Part shown: in pieces, positions 24,866 through 33,411 of the stretch
Position numbering within the stretch: position 1 is the first letter of the stretch
How the letters are laid out: the number at the start of each line of letters is the position of its first letter
Assembly: GCA_012517355.1 (NCBI GenBank)
Contig: JAAYVD010000168.1
Span: 1 to 64,000 of the forward strand
Origin: Candidatus Rifleibacteriota bacterium
GTDB taxonomy: Bacteria > Muiribacteriota > Ozemobacteria > Ozemobacterales > Ozemobacteraceae
Reading direction: 5' to 3'
Length of the DNA stretch: 64,000 nt
The notes under the pieces: generated by a model
The model's database searches: none
What the model was told of the DNA's origin: nothing
The model's input: the letters and a program-made list of their open reading frames with translations, nothing else
Translations under genes and position numbers: made by a program

Positions 24866-27082
24866 ATGGTGTACCGCATCAATTCCTATTCCCTGTCTTT
24901 TCGAGCGCTCGATTCGCTCACGCAAACTTCGTCGCGCCTGGAGAAATCGCTCGAGAAACTGAGTTCGGGCCTGCGGATCAATTCGGCCGCCGACGATCCC
25001 ACCGGCCTGGGGGTCGCCGAGCGGCTGCGGATGCAGGCCCGGGGCCTGTACCAGGCGAGAATGAACTCCCAGAATGGCGTTTCGATGTTGCAGGCGGCCG
25101 ACACGGCCATGGAGTCGACACATGCGATCCTGCAGACGATGCGGGAACGGGCCCAGGAAGCCCTTGACGGCACCCTGACAGCCGAAGACCGGCTCCAACT
25201 GCAGAGCGAAATCAACCGACTGCGTGACGACCTGAACGAGATCGCCTGGAATACCGAGTTCAACACGCTGAAACTCCTCGACGGCAGCCGCAACGGGGTT
25301 GTGACCTCCTCATCCCCCGGCGTCAAAGGGATCCTCACCGGCATCCCGGAAGCCAGCGGCCAGTATCTGGTGAGCATCGCCCTGGTTTCCCCTGGCACCA
25401 GCCAGATCCAACAGACCCAGACCTTTACGAACAAGAGTACCGGCGCCCTGGCCCAGGGGACGACCACCCTGCAGAGCATCGCCCAGTTCTACGACGGGGC
25501 GAATTTCCTGCTCGACATTCCGGCCACCGTCACGGTTTCCCGCAACGGAGAGACGTCCTCCTTCACGATCGACGGGTCGACCACCCTCGGCACCTTGGCG
25601 TCCTCATTCCAGGCGGCTTTGCGACGCGATTCGGGCCCCGACATCGCAGGGTCCACGGCCCTGTACGTTGGAACGGCCATGACCGGCCTGGCCAATGTCG
25701 GGGGCTACGTCGAACTGGTATCGGGGCAACTGGGCACCGCCGGCGAGTTTTCGGTGGTGGCCGACACCTCGGTGTTGCAGGCGCTGGGGCTCACGACCAC
25801 CCGTAACGCCAAGGGCAGCACGGTGAACCTGACCCTCCAGGACCTGTTTGGCAACATGTCGACGGTCCAGACCAGTTCCGACCGGGCGGTCGGCCTTCTG
25901 GACGGGGTTGATGTCCAGTTCGCCTCACAGGCGGCCCAGATCGCCGGAACGCGCGGATTGTCCACCGGCTTGAACATGGCCGCCACCGCTCTGACCATCT
26001 CGGCCGGGGGCACCACGCTCAACGTCAACATCGCCGCAGGCAACTGGACCCTGGAGGGGCTGGCCCGCCGGATCAACTCCCAGACCACCGCGGTCACCAC
26101 CCTGTCGACTTCCGTGGTGGACGGGGAACTGCGCATGACCTACACGGGAGGGCCGGACTTCAAGATCACCGCCGCCACAGCGAACAACAATCTCGGGATC
26201 ACGGTCGGCACCTATAGCGGATACCTGGAAACCGTTCACAACACCGCGGCGGAAACCCTTGGTTTCTCCCGGTATTATGCCTCGACGACGACGGGGGTGT
26301 TGGCCGGCAGCACCGCCGTCTTCACCATCACCGACGGGGCCGGTGCCACGGTCGCCATCACCGCCTTCAACACCATCGGTTCGGCGGCCATCGCCACCCC
26401 CGACATGCAGACCTTCGCCGCCTTCCAGGCCACCGCCAACGCGGTCCTGACCATTGCCAGCGTCCAGGTCCAGGTCGACCAGGTCGGCATGAGTTTCGCG
26501 TTCACGTCGAAGCTGGTCGGAACCTACACACCCTCTTCAGGAGCATCGGTGCCCAGCTACCTGGCAGCGAATGTCGCGGGGACGGACGCCGCTCTCCAGG
26601 CCCCCCTGCAATACCAGTTCGGCCTATATGCCGGGAACGATTACGGAACAGGGGACAAGAACTTCTCCCTGTTCGTCGTCAAGACCAACTCGGCCTTCCA
26701 ACTCGGCAGCAATGCCGGCCAGGCCTTGTCCCTGGACATCGGCACCATGAGCGCGGAAGCCCTCGGTCTGGGTACCCTGGATGTGACCTCCACGGCAGGG
26801 GCCGAACGGGCCATGGCCCGCATCGACCAGGCGATCGACCGGGTGTCGGCCGAGCGCGGGAAGGTCGGGGCCCTGCAAAACCGGCTCACCTCGGCGATCA
26901 CCTCGCTCACCGAACAGCGCACCAACGCCCTCGACGCCGAAGCCCGCATCCGCGACGTCGACATGGCGGCGGAGATCATCGAGTTCACCCGCAACTCGGT
27001 CTTCCTCGAATCGGGAACCGCCGTCCTGGCGCAGGCCAACCTGTTCCCCGGCAACGTGATGAGGCTTCTCGACAACGACTGA
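24866..27082 (+). CDS. Flagellin
   Basis: A 738-residue flagellar filament protein, larger than the ~270-500 residues usual for the family. The D0/D1 N-terminus (INSYSLSFRALDSLTQTSSR, then LRINSAADDPTGLGVAERLR) and the C-terminus (RIDQAIDRVSAERGKVGAL, then DVDMAAEIIEFTRNSVF and AQANLFP) are classic flagellin. The middle ~500 residues are Thr/Ser/Ala/Gly-rich beta-type sequence, repetitive in style (for example TALTISAGGTTLNVNIAAGN), giving a large surface-exposed D2/D3. The start follows AAGGAGG by 8 nt. No canonical sigma-28 or sigma-54 promoter was found. No other flagellar gene is in the window. Confidence 0.95.
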   Translation: MVYRINSYSLSFRALDSLTQTSSRLEKSLEKLSSGLRINSAADDPTGLGVAERLRMQARGLYQARMNSQNGVSMLQAADTAMESTHAILQTMRERAQEALDGTLTAEDRLQLQSEINRLRDDLNEIAWNTEFNTLKLLDGSRNGVVTSSSPGVKGILTGIPEASGQYLVSIALVSPGTSQIQQTQTFTNKSTGALAQGTTTLQSIAQFYDGANFLLDIPATVTVSRNGETSSFTIDGSTTLGTLASSFQAALRRDSGPDIAGSTALYVGTAMTGLANVGGYVELVSGQLGTAGEFSVVADTSVLQALGLTTTRNAKGSTVNLTLQDLFGNMSTVQTSSDRAVGLLDGVDVQFASQAAQIAGTRGLSTGLNMAATALTISAGGTTLNVNIAAGNWTLEGLARRINSQTTAVTTLSTSVVDGELRMTYTGGPDFKITAATANNNLGITVGTYSGYLETVHNTAAETLGFSRYYASTTTGVLAGSTAVFTITDGAGATVAITAFNTIGSAAIATPDMQTFAAFQATANAVLTIASVQVQVDQVGMSFAFTSKLVGTYTPSSGASVPSYLAANVAGTDAALQAPLQYQFGLYAGNDYGTGDKNFSLFVVKTNSAFQLGSNAGQALSLDIGTMSAEALGLGTLDVTSTAGAERAMARIDQAIDRVSAERGKVGALQNRLTSAITSLTEQRTNALDAEARIRDVDMAAEIIEFTRNSVFLESGTAVLAQANLFPGNVMRLLDND

Positions 27083-27089
27083 CCTGGTC

Positions 27090-27118
27090 TTGTCTTCCTG
27101 AGCGCCTCCGGGTATACT
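27090..27118 (+). promoter_or_regulatory. Sigma70-type promoter upstream of rubrerythrin
   Basis: TTGTCT (27090-27095), 17-nt spacer, TATACT (27113-27118). Predicted transcription start ~27125 falls in the left arm of the hairpin at 27122-27151, so promoter and flagellin terminator overlap. Confidence 0.5.
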
Positions 27119-27121
27119 CTT

Positions 27122-27159
27122 CCTCGCCTTCGGATCCGTCTGAAGGCGAGGTTTTCTTT
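27122..27159 (+). terminator. Rho-independent terminator after flagellin
   Basis: CCTCGCCTTC (27122-27131), 10-nt loop, GAAGGCGAGG (27142-27151), then TTTTCTTT. A perfect 10-bp stem with a U-rich tail. It also lies between the rubrerythrin promoter and its ribosome site. Confidence 0.85.
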
Positions 27160-27204
27160 CTGCACGTGAGTCCATCCCACCAACAACCGAAGGAGGGTTT
27201 TCCC

Positions 27205-27795
27205 ATGGCCGAGTTCAAGAATTCCAAGACCTGCGGCAACCTGATGAAGGCTTTTGCCGGCGAATCCCAGGCCCGCAACCGGTACACCTACTATGCCTCC
27301 GTGGCCCGCAAGGAAGGGTACCACCAGATTTCCGAGATCTTCACCGAGACCGCCGAAAACGAGAAGGAACACGCCAAGCTTTTCATGAAGGCCCTTTTGA
27401 AGCACGGCATGAACGAACAGGTCGTGGTCATCAACGACGGCGGCTACCCGGTCGCCTTCGCCGACACCCTGAAGAACCTCGGCTACGCTGCCGACGGCGA
27501 GAAGGAAGAATGGACCGCCATCTATTCGAACTTCGCCAAGATCGCCGAGGAAGAGGGCTACAAGGACGTCGCCACCGTCTTCAAGATGATCGGCCTGGTC
27601 GAGAAGCGCCACGAAGCCCGCTACCGCAAGCTGGCCGACAACGTGAAGAAGCAGATGGTCTTCAAGAAGGAGAACAAGGCCGCCTGGATCTGCCGCAACT
27701 GCGGCCACATCCACGAGGGCAACGAGGCTCCCGGCACCTGCCCGGTCTGCGACCATCCCCGCGACTACTTCCAGATGTTCGTGGAAGCCTACTGA
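27205..27795 (+). CDS. Rubrerythrin
   Basis: A 196-residue non-haem iron peroxidase that reduces hydrogen peroxide in anaerobes. The N-terminal ferritin-like four-helix domain (~1-150) has the ligand motifs [26 protein letters not shown] and [12 protein letters not shown]. The C-terminal rubredoxin-like domain has a [Fe(SCys)4] site (ICRNCG and GTCPVCDHP). The order is the usual one. The start follows AAGGAGG. It is co-transcribed with the rubredoxin 22 nt downstream, the likely electron donor. This implies an anaerobic or microaerophilic lifestyle with oxidative-stress exposure. Confidence 0.97.
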   Translation: MAEFKNSKTCGNLMKAFAGESQARNRYTYYASVARKEGYHQISEIFTETAENEKEHAKLFMKALLKHGMNEQVVVINDGGYPVAFADTLKNLGYAADGEKEEWTAIYSNFAKIAEEEGYKDVATVFKMIGLVEKRHEARYRKLADNVKKQMVFKKENKAAWICRNCGHIHEGNEAPGTCPVCDHPRDYFQMFVEAY

Positions 27796-27817
27796 GCGGA
27801 GAGGGCAGGAAACGACC

Positions 27818-27955
27818 ATGAAGAAATACGTCTGCGACGCCTGCGGCTACGTCTACGACCCGGCCGAACACGACAACGTCCCGTTCGAGAAACTGCCCGA
27901 CGACTGGACCTGCCCGACCTGCGGGGTGGGCAAGGACATGTTCAGCCCCCAGTAA
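27818..27955 (+). CDS. Rubredoxin
   Basis: A 45-residue electron carrier, [20 protein letters not shown] at the N-terminus and [13 protein letters not shown] at the C-terminus. Four Cys in two CxxC pairs bind one iron. It is slightly shorter than the usual 52-54 residues because the loop between the two pairs is short. It follows rubrerythrin by 22 nt, with a GGCAGGA ribosome site, and ends at a strong terminator, making a two-gene operon. It probably donates electrons to rubrerythrin. Confidence 0.95.
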   Translation: MKKYVCDACGYVYDPAEHDNVPFEKLPDDWTCPTCGVGKDMFSPQ

Positions 27956-27978
27956 CGTCACACACGCCCTGACCCGGA

Positions 27979-28017
27979 GGCGCCGCGGGAAACCCATTTC
28001 CGCGGCGCCCTCTTTTC
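27979..28017 (+). terminator. Rho-independent terminator after rubredoxin
   Basis: GGCGCCGCGG (27979-27988) with CCGCGGCGCC (28000-28009), followed by CTCTTTTCT. A 10-bp all-GC stem extended by AAA/TTT pairing across the loop. Confidence 0.85.
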
Positions 28018-28122
28018 TGGCTGTCTGCCCAGGAACACGGCGCCAACCGCGGAGGGCCACCGATGAACACCCTTCCAGCGGAATCCGTGTCCATCGGTGG
28101 TTTCCGACGCCCCGGCCGTCCC

Positions 28123-29853
28123 CTACTCGTCGGGATCCTTGGCCTTGACCACGGCGCGGATCATGCGGATGCCGAGGAAGGCGGCCCCGACGTAGCCGAT
28201 GGCGCCCAGAAACAGGCTGGCGGGGATGCCGAGGATCACGTATTCGAACTTGGTGAAGGTCAAAAAGAGCGACGAACTGAGGATCAGCGCACTGATGACC
28301 AGCGCGGCCGAGATCTTGCCGGCGATGGCCTCGAGGTTCCGCATCAACTGGCCCTGTTCGAGCTGCTCGACCTTGACCCGCAGCTCGCCGGCCTGCAGAT
28401 CGTCGAGGATGGTCATCACGTGGCTGGGCAGCTCGTGCGACCAGTGGTAGAACTCGTTCAGACGCTTGGTCATGGTGCGGGTCAGGTGCTTGGCGGAATA
28501 CCGCACCAGGATGAGCTTCTGGATGAAGGGGGCGACCTCCGACTCGATGTCGAGCAGGGGGTCGAGCTCGCGGCCGAGCCCCTCGATGGTCAGCAGGGCC
28601 TTGCCCATCAACGTGTACTCGTTGGGAATCTTGAGGTGGTGCCGGCGCGCCCCTTCGAGCAGGTCGGTGAGGATCTCGCTGAACCGGATCTCCTCGAGCG
28701 GCAGGCCGAGGATCTTGTCCATCACCTCGGAGATGTCGCGGCGCAGGCGCGGCTGGTTGACCTTCCCTTCCCGGATACCCATCATCAGCAGCAGCCGGGC
28801 GATCTCCTCGACGTCGCGCTCGAGCAGGGCCACGATGAGGTCGGCCATGCGGAACCGCATCCCCTCGTCGAGGCGGCCGACCATGCCGAGGTCGAGGAAG
28901 GCGACGCGGTTGCCCTCGAGAGCGAAGATGTTGCCCGGGTGGGGGTCGGCGTGGAAGAACCCCGCCTCGAAGACCATCACCAGGACGGCGCGCAGCGCGG
29001 TGCGGGCCAGGATCTTCTTGTCGTCGCCGATCGTCTCGCCGAGGGTGATCTTGACCCCGCGGATCCGCTCCATGGTCAGGACCTGGTGCGAACTGAACGG
29101 CTTGTAGACGCGGGGGATGGTCACCTCGGGGTTCTGGCGGAAGATGTCGGCGAAGCGCAGGCAGTTGCGCAGCTCGGTGGTGTAGTCGAGTTCGCGGCAG
29201 ACCGCCTTGTGGAACTCCTGCAGGATGCCGGTGGCGTCGTACGGCTTGAACCGGGGGAACCGGGTTTCGAGCTGGGAGGCCAGGGCGGTCAACAGGTTGA
29301 TGTCGCTTTCGATCTTGGCGCGCACCCCGGGCCGCTGGACCTTGACCACCACCTCCTCGCCCGTCTTCAGGCGGGCGGCGTAGACCTGGCCGATCGAGGC
29401 GGTGCCCAGGGGGGTCTCGTCGAACCGGTCGAAGACCGCCGACAGGCTGGCCTTCAGTTCCCCCTCGATCTGGGCGCGGGCCTCGGCGAACCCGAAGGGC
29501 GGGACGTTGTCCTGCAGCTTGCGCAGTTCGGCGGCATACTCGTCGGGAATCAGGTCGGGCCGGGTGCTGAGGATCTGGCCGAGCTTGATGAAGGTGGGCC
29601 CGAGATCCTGGAAGACCAGCCGCACGCGCACGGCGTTGGTGGTCGGTTCGCCCGGCTCGCCCGGCTCGGACGGCGACTGGAAGGGCATCGACCGGATCAG
29701 CGGCCCGATCCCGTAGGCGTCGATCTGGGCCAGGGCGGTGACCAGCTGGCCGAAACCGTGTTTGACCAGGACCGCCGCGATGTCGCGGACCCGGCCCAGG
29801 TCCTTGATCATGCTCATCGGGTTGAGGAACGGAAACTGCCTGTCGCTGGCCAT
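28123..29853 (-). CDS. UbiB/ABC1-family atypical kinase-like protein
   Basis: A 576-residue member of the UbiB/ADCK family, ATPases associated with isoprenoid-quinone biosynthesis. The start at 29853 is set by AAGGAG at 6 nt. Family motifs are visible: the KxGQ segment (PTFIKLGQILSTRPDLIPDEY), the Ala-rich-type loop (LGTASIGQVYAARL), the catalytic FFHADPHPGNI and the metal-binding DLGMVGRLDEG. Two or three C-terminal membrane helices (SAALVISALILSSSLFLTFT, YVILGIPASLFLGAIGYVGAA) give membrane anchoring. No other quinone gene is nearby. It stands 116 nt upstream of nothing on its own strand; the DUF445 gene is separate, further upstream. Confidence 0.93.
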   Translation of the reverse strand: MASDRQFPFLNPMSMIKDLGRVRDIAAVLVKHGFGQLVTALAQIDAYGIGPLIRSMPFQSPSEPGEPGEPTTNAVRVRLVFQDLGPTFIKLGQILSTRPDLIPDEYAAELRKLQDNVPPFGFAEARAQIEGELKASLSAVFDRFDETPLGTASIGQVYAARLKTGEEVVVKVQRPGVRAKIESDINLLTALASQLETRFPRFKPYDATGILQEFHKAVCRELDYTTELRNCLRFADIFRQNPEVTIPRVYKPFSSHQVLTMERIRGVKITLGETIGDDKKILARTALRAVLVMVFEAGFFHADPHPGNIFALEGNRVAFLDLGMVGRLDEGMRFRMADLIVALLERDVEEIARLLLMMGIREGKVNQPRLRRDISEVMDKILGLPLEEIRFSEILTDLLEGARRHHLKIPNEYTLMGKALLTIEGLGRELDPLLDIESEVAPFIQKLILVRYSAKHLTRTMTKRLNEFYHWSHELPSHVMTILDDLQAGELRVKVEQLEQGQLMRNLEAIAGKISAALVISALILSSSLFLTFTKFEYVILGIPASLFLGAIGYVGAAFLGIRMIRAVVKAKDPDE

Positions 29854-29918
29854 GCCTGGCTCCTTGCGCGCAAATCCGGCCGGGAACCGCCGGGCGGCCG
29901 GCCTCTCCACCGGCCTGC

Positions 29919-29927
29919 ACCACTATA
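29919..29927 (-). promoter_or_regulatory. Extended -10 promoter for the UbiB-family gene
   Basis: On the minus strand TGCTATAGT: TGn plus TATAGT, ~70 nt upstream of the ATG at 29853. It has the same TGCTATA form as other minus-strand promoters here. The -35 is poor. Confidence 0.38.
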
Positions 29928-29968
29928 GCACAGGGGGGAAAGGGGGAAGCAGGGAAACCGCCCCGGGC

Positions 29969-31528
29969 TCAGAACAGGAGCTGCATCGCCCCGATCATGG
30001 CCCCGAGGACCCCGCCGAGCCAGGTGATGGCCTTCAGTTCCCGGGCCGAGATGGCCAGCACGAGCTTCTCCAGCTCTTCGGGGGGGTAGCCGTTGAGCTC
30101 GGTGCGGACGATCTCCTCCATGTTGACGGCTTCGAGCACCTGGGGGGCCTTTTCCGACACCATCTGCAACAGGTGCTCGAGGGCGATGCCGGTGGCCTGC
30201 CGCAGCAGGTCGGGGCTGCCGAACCGCCCGAGCCGGCCGATCGGGATGTTCAGGAGGATGTCGAACAGCCACCATCCCTCGCGGGTCAGGAACCCGGAGA
30301 TCTTGCCGCGACAGGCCGGGCCCCCGATGGCGCGCGTCCAGGCGGCCTGGAAATCGGGCGGGAAGCCGGTCAGGGTCACCAGGTCCCGGGCGGGGCGCTG
30401 GGCCAGCCGGCGGCCTTCGTCGGCCAGGGCGCGGGCCAGGAACTCGCGCAGTTCCGGCTTGTGCAGGCCGCCCTCGGCCAGGTCGGTCAACCGCTCCAGC
30501 AGCCGGTCGAGGGTGTCCGCCGACCGGCCGGCCAGGAGTTCGTTGGGGGTCCGGGCCAGCAGGTCGGTGAGCAGCTCGTGCAGGGCCTTTTCCAGGCGCT
30601 GGCGGGTCTCGGTGTCGGCGAGGGCCGCCTTCAGCTCGGGGACGTTGGCGGTGAACATGGCGTCGACGCGATCGAGAATCGGCTGCTTGAGGAGGGCCCG
30701 GGCGCCGATTTCCACGATGCCCCCGAAGCTGTTGGCATCCTGGACCGGCTTGCGGACCTCCTTCTCGACGCCGGCCCGCACCGCCTGCCGCATCTTCTCG
30801 AGGTTCTCGGGCGTGAACAGGATCTGCTGGATGCGATCCTGCAGGACCGGGGCCAGGCCGCCCATCTCCTGTTTCAGGAGGTCGTGGGCATCGGGGGGAA
30901 GGGAGGCCCCGACGGTGGTGCCCGAATTGGCCCAGTCGACCACCAGGCGGGACATGCCCTGCTTGATGGCCGGGCGCAGGTCGCCCTGGCTGAGGAACTC
31001 CTCGAGGCCGGCGCGCAGTCGTGGCTCGAGATCGAGGTCCTGGTCGCGGAAGATCTCCTCGGGGCAGCGGGCCAGGATCTTGTCGAGGAGCCCGGAGACG
31101 AAGGTCTGGCCGGGTTCGGTGCCCAGCCAATCCTCGATGGCGGTTCCCAGGCGGGCCAGGCCGGCCGAGACGGTCTCGGCCAGGCGCGTCTTCTCGGCCG
31201 GTGACAGGTACTGGCCCAGCGCGCCGAGATCGAGATCGAGGAACCGCTCGAGCATCTCGCGGATCATGCGCTCGAGGGAGGCGCGGACATCGGGGTCGGC
31301 GAACCGGGCGATGATCTTGTCGCGGGTGAGCAGGCGGGTGGTGACGATGGTGGCGATCTTCGCGGCCAGTTCCGGCTGCCGCTTCGGGATGAGGCCCTGC
31401 CACTCGATTCCCAGCAGGCGGTGCTTGTGGTAGGGCCGGAAGATCATGCGGATGGCGACCTCGTTGGTCAGGGCGCCGATGACGAAGCCCACGGTCACGG
31501 GGTTCAGCAGGAGATCCCAGGGGGTCAC
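29969..31528 (-). CDS. DUF445-family membrane protein
   Basis: A 519-residue member of the DUF445 (YheB/YjiN-type) family. It starts with a membrane segment and the diagnostic GALTNEVAIRMIFRPYHKH, then RLLGIEWQGLIPKRQPELAAKI. A long helical domain follows with repeated DUF445-type units (about 150-430), and a C-terminal membrane segment (ITWLGGVLGAMIGAMQLLF) returns to the membrane. The GTG start is supported by AAGGAG at 8 nt. The family is widespread and lacks a settled biochemical role; inner-membrane organisation has been proposed. The gene stands alone, 115 nt before the UbiB-family gene on the same strand. Confidence 0.9.
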   Translation of the reverse strand: MTPWDLLLNPVTVGFVIGALTNEVAIRMIFRPYHKHRLLGIEWQGLIPKRQPELAAKIATIVTTRLLTRDKIIARFADPDVRASLERMIREMLERFLDLDLGALGQYLSPAEKTRLAETVSAGLARLGTAIEDWLGTEPGQTFVSGLLDKILARCPEEIFRDQDLDLEPRLRAGLEEFLSQGDLRPAIKQGMSRLVVDWANSGTTVGASLPPDAHDLLKQEMGGLAPVLQDRIQQILFTPENLEKMRQAVRAGVEKEVRKPVQDANSFGGIVEIGARALLKQPILDRVDAMFTANVPELKAALADTETRQRLEKALHELLTDLLARTPNELLAGRSADTLDRLLERLTDLAEGGLHKPELREFLARALADEGRRLAQRPARDLVTLTGFPPDFQAAWTRAIGGPACRGKISGFLTREGWWLFDILLNIPIGRLGRFGSPDLLRQATGIALEHLLQMVSEKAPQVLEAVNMEEIVRTELNGYPPEELEKLVLAISARELKAITWLGGVLGAMIGAMQLLF

Positions 31529-31691
31529 GCCGGCCGCTCCTTCGGTGAAGTCCCTTCCACTCTACCACAGGCCGCCGGGGCCCGGGAGCCGCGGTACAGA
31601 AAGGAACCCCGCCGCTGGCGGGGCCGAAGCGGGAATCGATCCTTCGGATCCAGGGGACCGGCTTCTGTTCCCTTGTGGTCTGGGCGGTTCC

Positions 31692-32831
31692 CTAGATCAC
31701 GGTGACGGGCGATCCACCATCCGTGGGGGCATCCGTCCCGGGCTCCGTGCCATCCGTGGTCGCCGCCGTGCCCGTGGCATCGGTGGGGGACCCGGTGATT
31801 GCCGTGGTGGCGGGGGTGGTCGGGGTGGCGGGGGCGGCCTGGTCGGAGGTGGCGGTGGTGGCACTTTCCCCGCCGAGGTCGTCGAGGAAGGAGGAGACCA
31901 GGCCGAGGAACCGCTTGAGGAAATCGAGGGCGGCCTCGGAAGGCTGGGAATCGCCACCCGACACGGTCAGCCGTGCCGACACGCGAACCATGCCGGTCTC
32001 GGTGTTCCCCGCCCCGGTGCTGCCCGTGCTGGTGCTGTCCGTGGTGGTGCCGGCCGCCGTGGCGCGGGCGGCGCCGGGGTAGCCGTCCAGGGGGAAGACG
32101 CGGCCGTAGGGCGAAGACAGCGCGGAAGCCTGCGCGAAAGTGCGGACCGTGCTGGTGTTGGCCAGGGGGAGCGGCTGGCGGGTCTGGGTGAGGGCCGAGA
32201 CCCGCAGGCGGGCGAGGTCGAACGAGCCCGAGCCGGGAATGCCGGCGGCGGAAGAGGAGCCCAGGCCGGCGAGGGAGGACGAGCCCAGGAGGGTATCGGC
32301 CAGCGGGTCGAAGCCGGCGGCCGCCTGGTCGCGGATGCTCTGGAAGAACGAGGAACTGCCCGACAGCCCGGTCTGCACCGCGCGATCGGCCCCTTCCAGG
32401 AACAGGCCGACCGGGTCGCCCTGCCAGCCTCCCTGGTTCAGGAAGGTTTCGGCGACCGCCTGGCCGGCCCGGTAGAACTGGGCCTGGACGGGCTTTCCCC
32501 AGCCCGAGAGGTCGCCCGAGACCCGGGCGAAGAAGGAGAAATGCCAGGAGTAGGAGACCGGCCCGTCGCCTGGGCAGGAGTCGGCGCAGGGCTGGTTCAC
32601 CGCCAGGGATCCCGCGGCGGGGACGGCCGCTGCCGGGGCGACGGCGGCCGCCGACACGATGGCGGCGGCCTCGGTACCGGCCCCGCCAGCCGACTGGACG
32701 GCCGACAGGACCTTGTTCTGGAGGGTGGCCTCGAAGCCGGCCCCATCGACGGAGTCAGGGGAACGGGCGGGGGAACCGGTGGTCACCGGGGAAGTCAGGC
32801 GGCCGACGACCTGGACGTTGCTGCTGGACAT
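31692..32831 (-). CDS. Hypothetical Ala/Ser/Gly/Thr-rich protein
   Basis: A 379-residue protein that I do not recognise. ATG at 32831 follows GAGGAGG. The only compact region is ~95-190 (YSWHFSFFARVSGDLSGWGK, then AETFLNQGGWQGDPVGLFLE); the rest is low-complexity. The C-terminal ~60 residues are Thr/Ala/Pro/Asp repeats. There is no signal peptide or membrane segment. A short helical segment (SEAALDFLKRFLGLVSSFLDD) precedes the tail. The N-terminal style (MSSSNVQVVGRLTSPV) and the composition recall flagellar hook-length or secreted structural proteins, but this is only an impression. Preceded by a 39-codon ORF with a good ribosome site. Confidence 0.75.
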   Translation of the reverse strand: MSSSNVQVVGRLTSPVTTGSPARSPDSVDGAGFEATLQNKVLSAVQSAGGAGTEAAAIVSAAAVAPAAAVPAAGSLAVNQPCADSCPGDGPVSYSWHFSFFARVSGDLSGWGKPVQAQFYRAGQAVAETFLNQGGWQGDPVGLFLEGADRAVQTGLSGSSSFFQSIRDQAAAGFDPLADTLLGSSSLAGLGSSSAAGIPGSGSFDLARLRVSALTQTRQPLPLANTSTVRTFAQASALSSPYGRVFPLDGYPGAARATAAGTTTDSTSTGSTGAGNTETGMVRVSARLTVSGGDSQPSEAALDFLKRFLGLVSSFLDDLGGESATTATSDQAAPATPTTPATTAITGSPTDATGTAATTDGTEPGTDAPTDGGSPVTVI

Positions 32832-32875
32832 GTGGTGCCTCCTCTTTCGGCGGATTTCACTGCGTGGGGCGGGTG

Positions 32876-32926
32876 GGCGGCCCCGGGCCCTGGTGAACTG
32901 ATACCCTTATGAGACCCGGGGCCGCC
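32876..32926. repeat. GC-rich inverted repeat between two minus-strand ORFs
   Basis: GGCGGCCCCGGG (32876-32887) with CCCGGGGCCGCC (32915-32926): a perfect 12-bp stem with a 27-nt loop, between the 39-codon ORF and the start of the hypothetical protein. There is no U-tract, so attenuation or mRNA stabilisation is more likely than simple termination. Confidence 0.5.
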
Positions 32927-32953
32927 TGCCCCCAACCGGAGAATCCGTGCGCC

Positions 32954-33073
32954 CTAGCGTCCCATGTGGAGGGTCGGCCGACTTCCCTTTCGCGCCGGAG
33001 CCTCGATCTCCCAGTCCCAGAAGATCCATCCCTCCACCCGCTTGTTCGGGTCTTTTCGCTTGACGCTGAGCAT
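32954..33073 (-). CDS. Small ORF with strong ribosome binding site (39 aa)
   Basis: MLSVKRKDPNKRVEGWIFWD, then WEIEAPARKGSRPTLHMGR. The ATG is preceded by AAGGAGG at 8-9 nt, as good a site as any in the window. The peptide is basic with a Trp-rich centre (GWIFWDWEI). I know no family for it. It could be a genuine small protein, a leader peptide for the gene at 32831, or chance. The strong site and position favour a real translated ORF. Confidence 0.5.
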   Translation of the reverse strand: MLSVKRKDPNKRVEGWIFWDWEIEAPARKGSRPTLHMGR

Positions 33074-33411
33074 GGAACCTTGCCTCCTTCAATTTCGGGC
33101 CAGACGGGGGGCTATCCTGTTTCCCTGACTCCTACATGTTTCATCGTCCTTCCCTGACAGGTCCATGAATCCGATGGCTGCCATTTTTTATGTCATTTCG
33201 ACTGTTTTTCGCCGGTTTTCGCCTCTTTTCAAGAAAATGAACGGGTGTACCGTTTTTTTCCCAGGTGCGCGGAAACGGTCCCTCAGGACCACGTGCCCGG
33301 CCGTGGACAAGCGGGATGTGGAGGATTCCGGGTAGCGAAACAAACCCTGGCCGCCGGGGAAGATGCCCGGGAGGCAGTGTTGAAGAGAGGAAAAAGCCCG
33401 AGACCTCCCGG
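33074..33411. other. Intergenic region with an AT-rich patch
   Basis: No supportable gene. Positions ~33175-33262 are clearly AT-rich compared with the rest of the window and should contain the promoter of the 39-codon ORF, though I cannot assign a clean -35/-10 pair. Confidence 0.4.
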
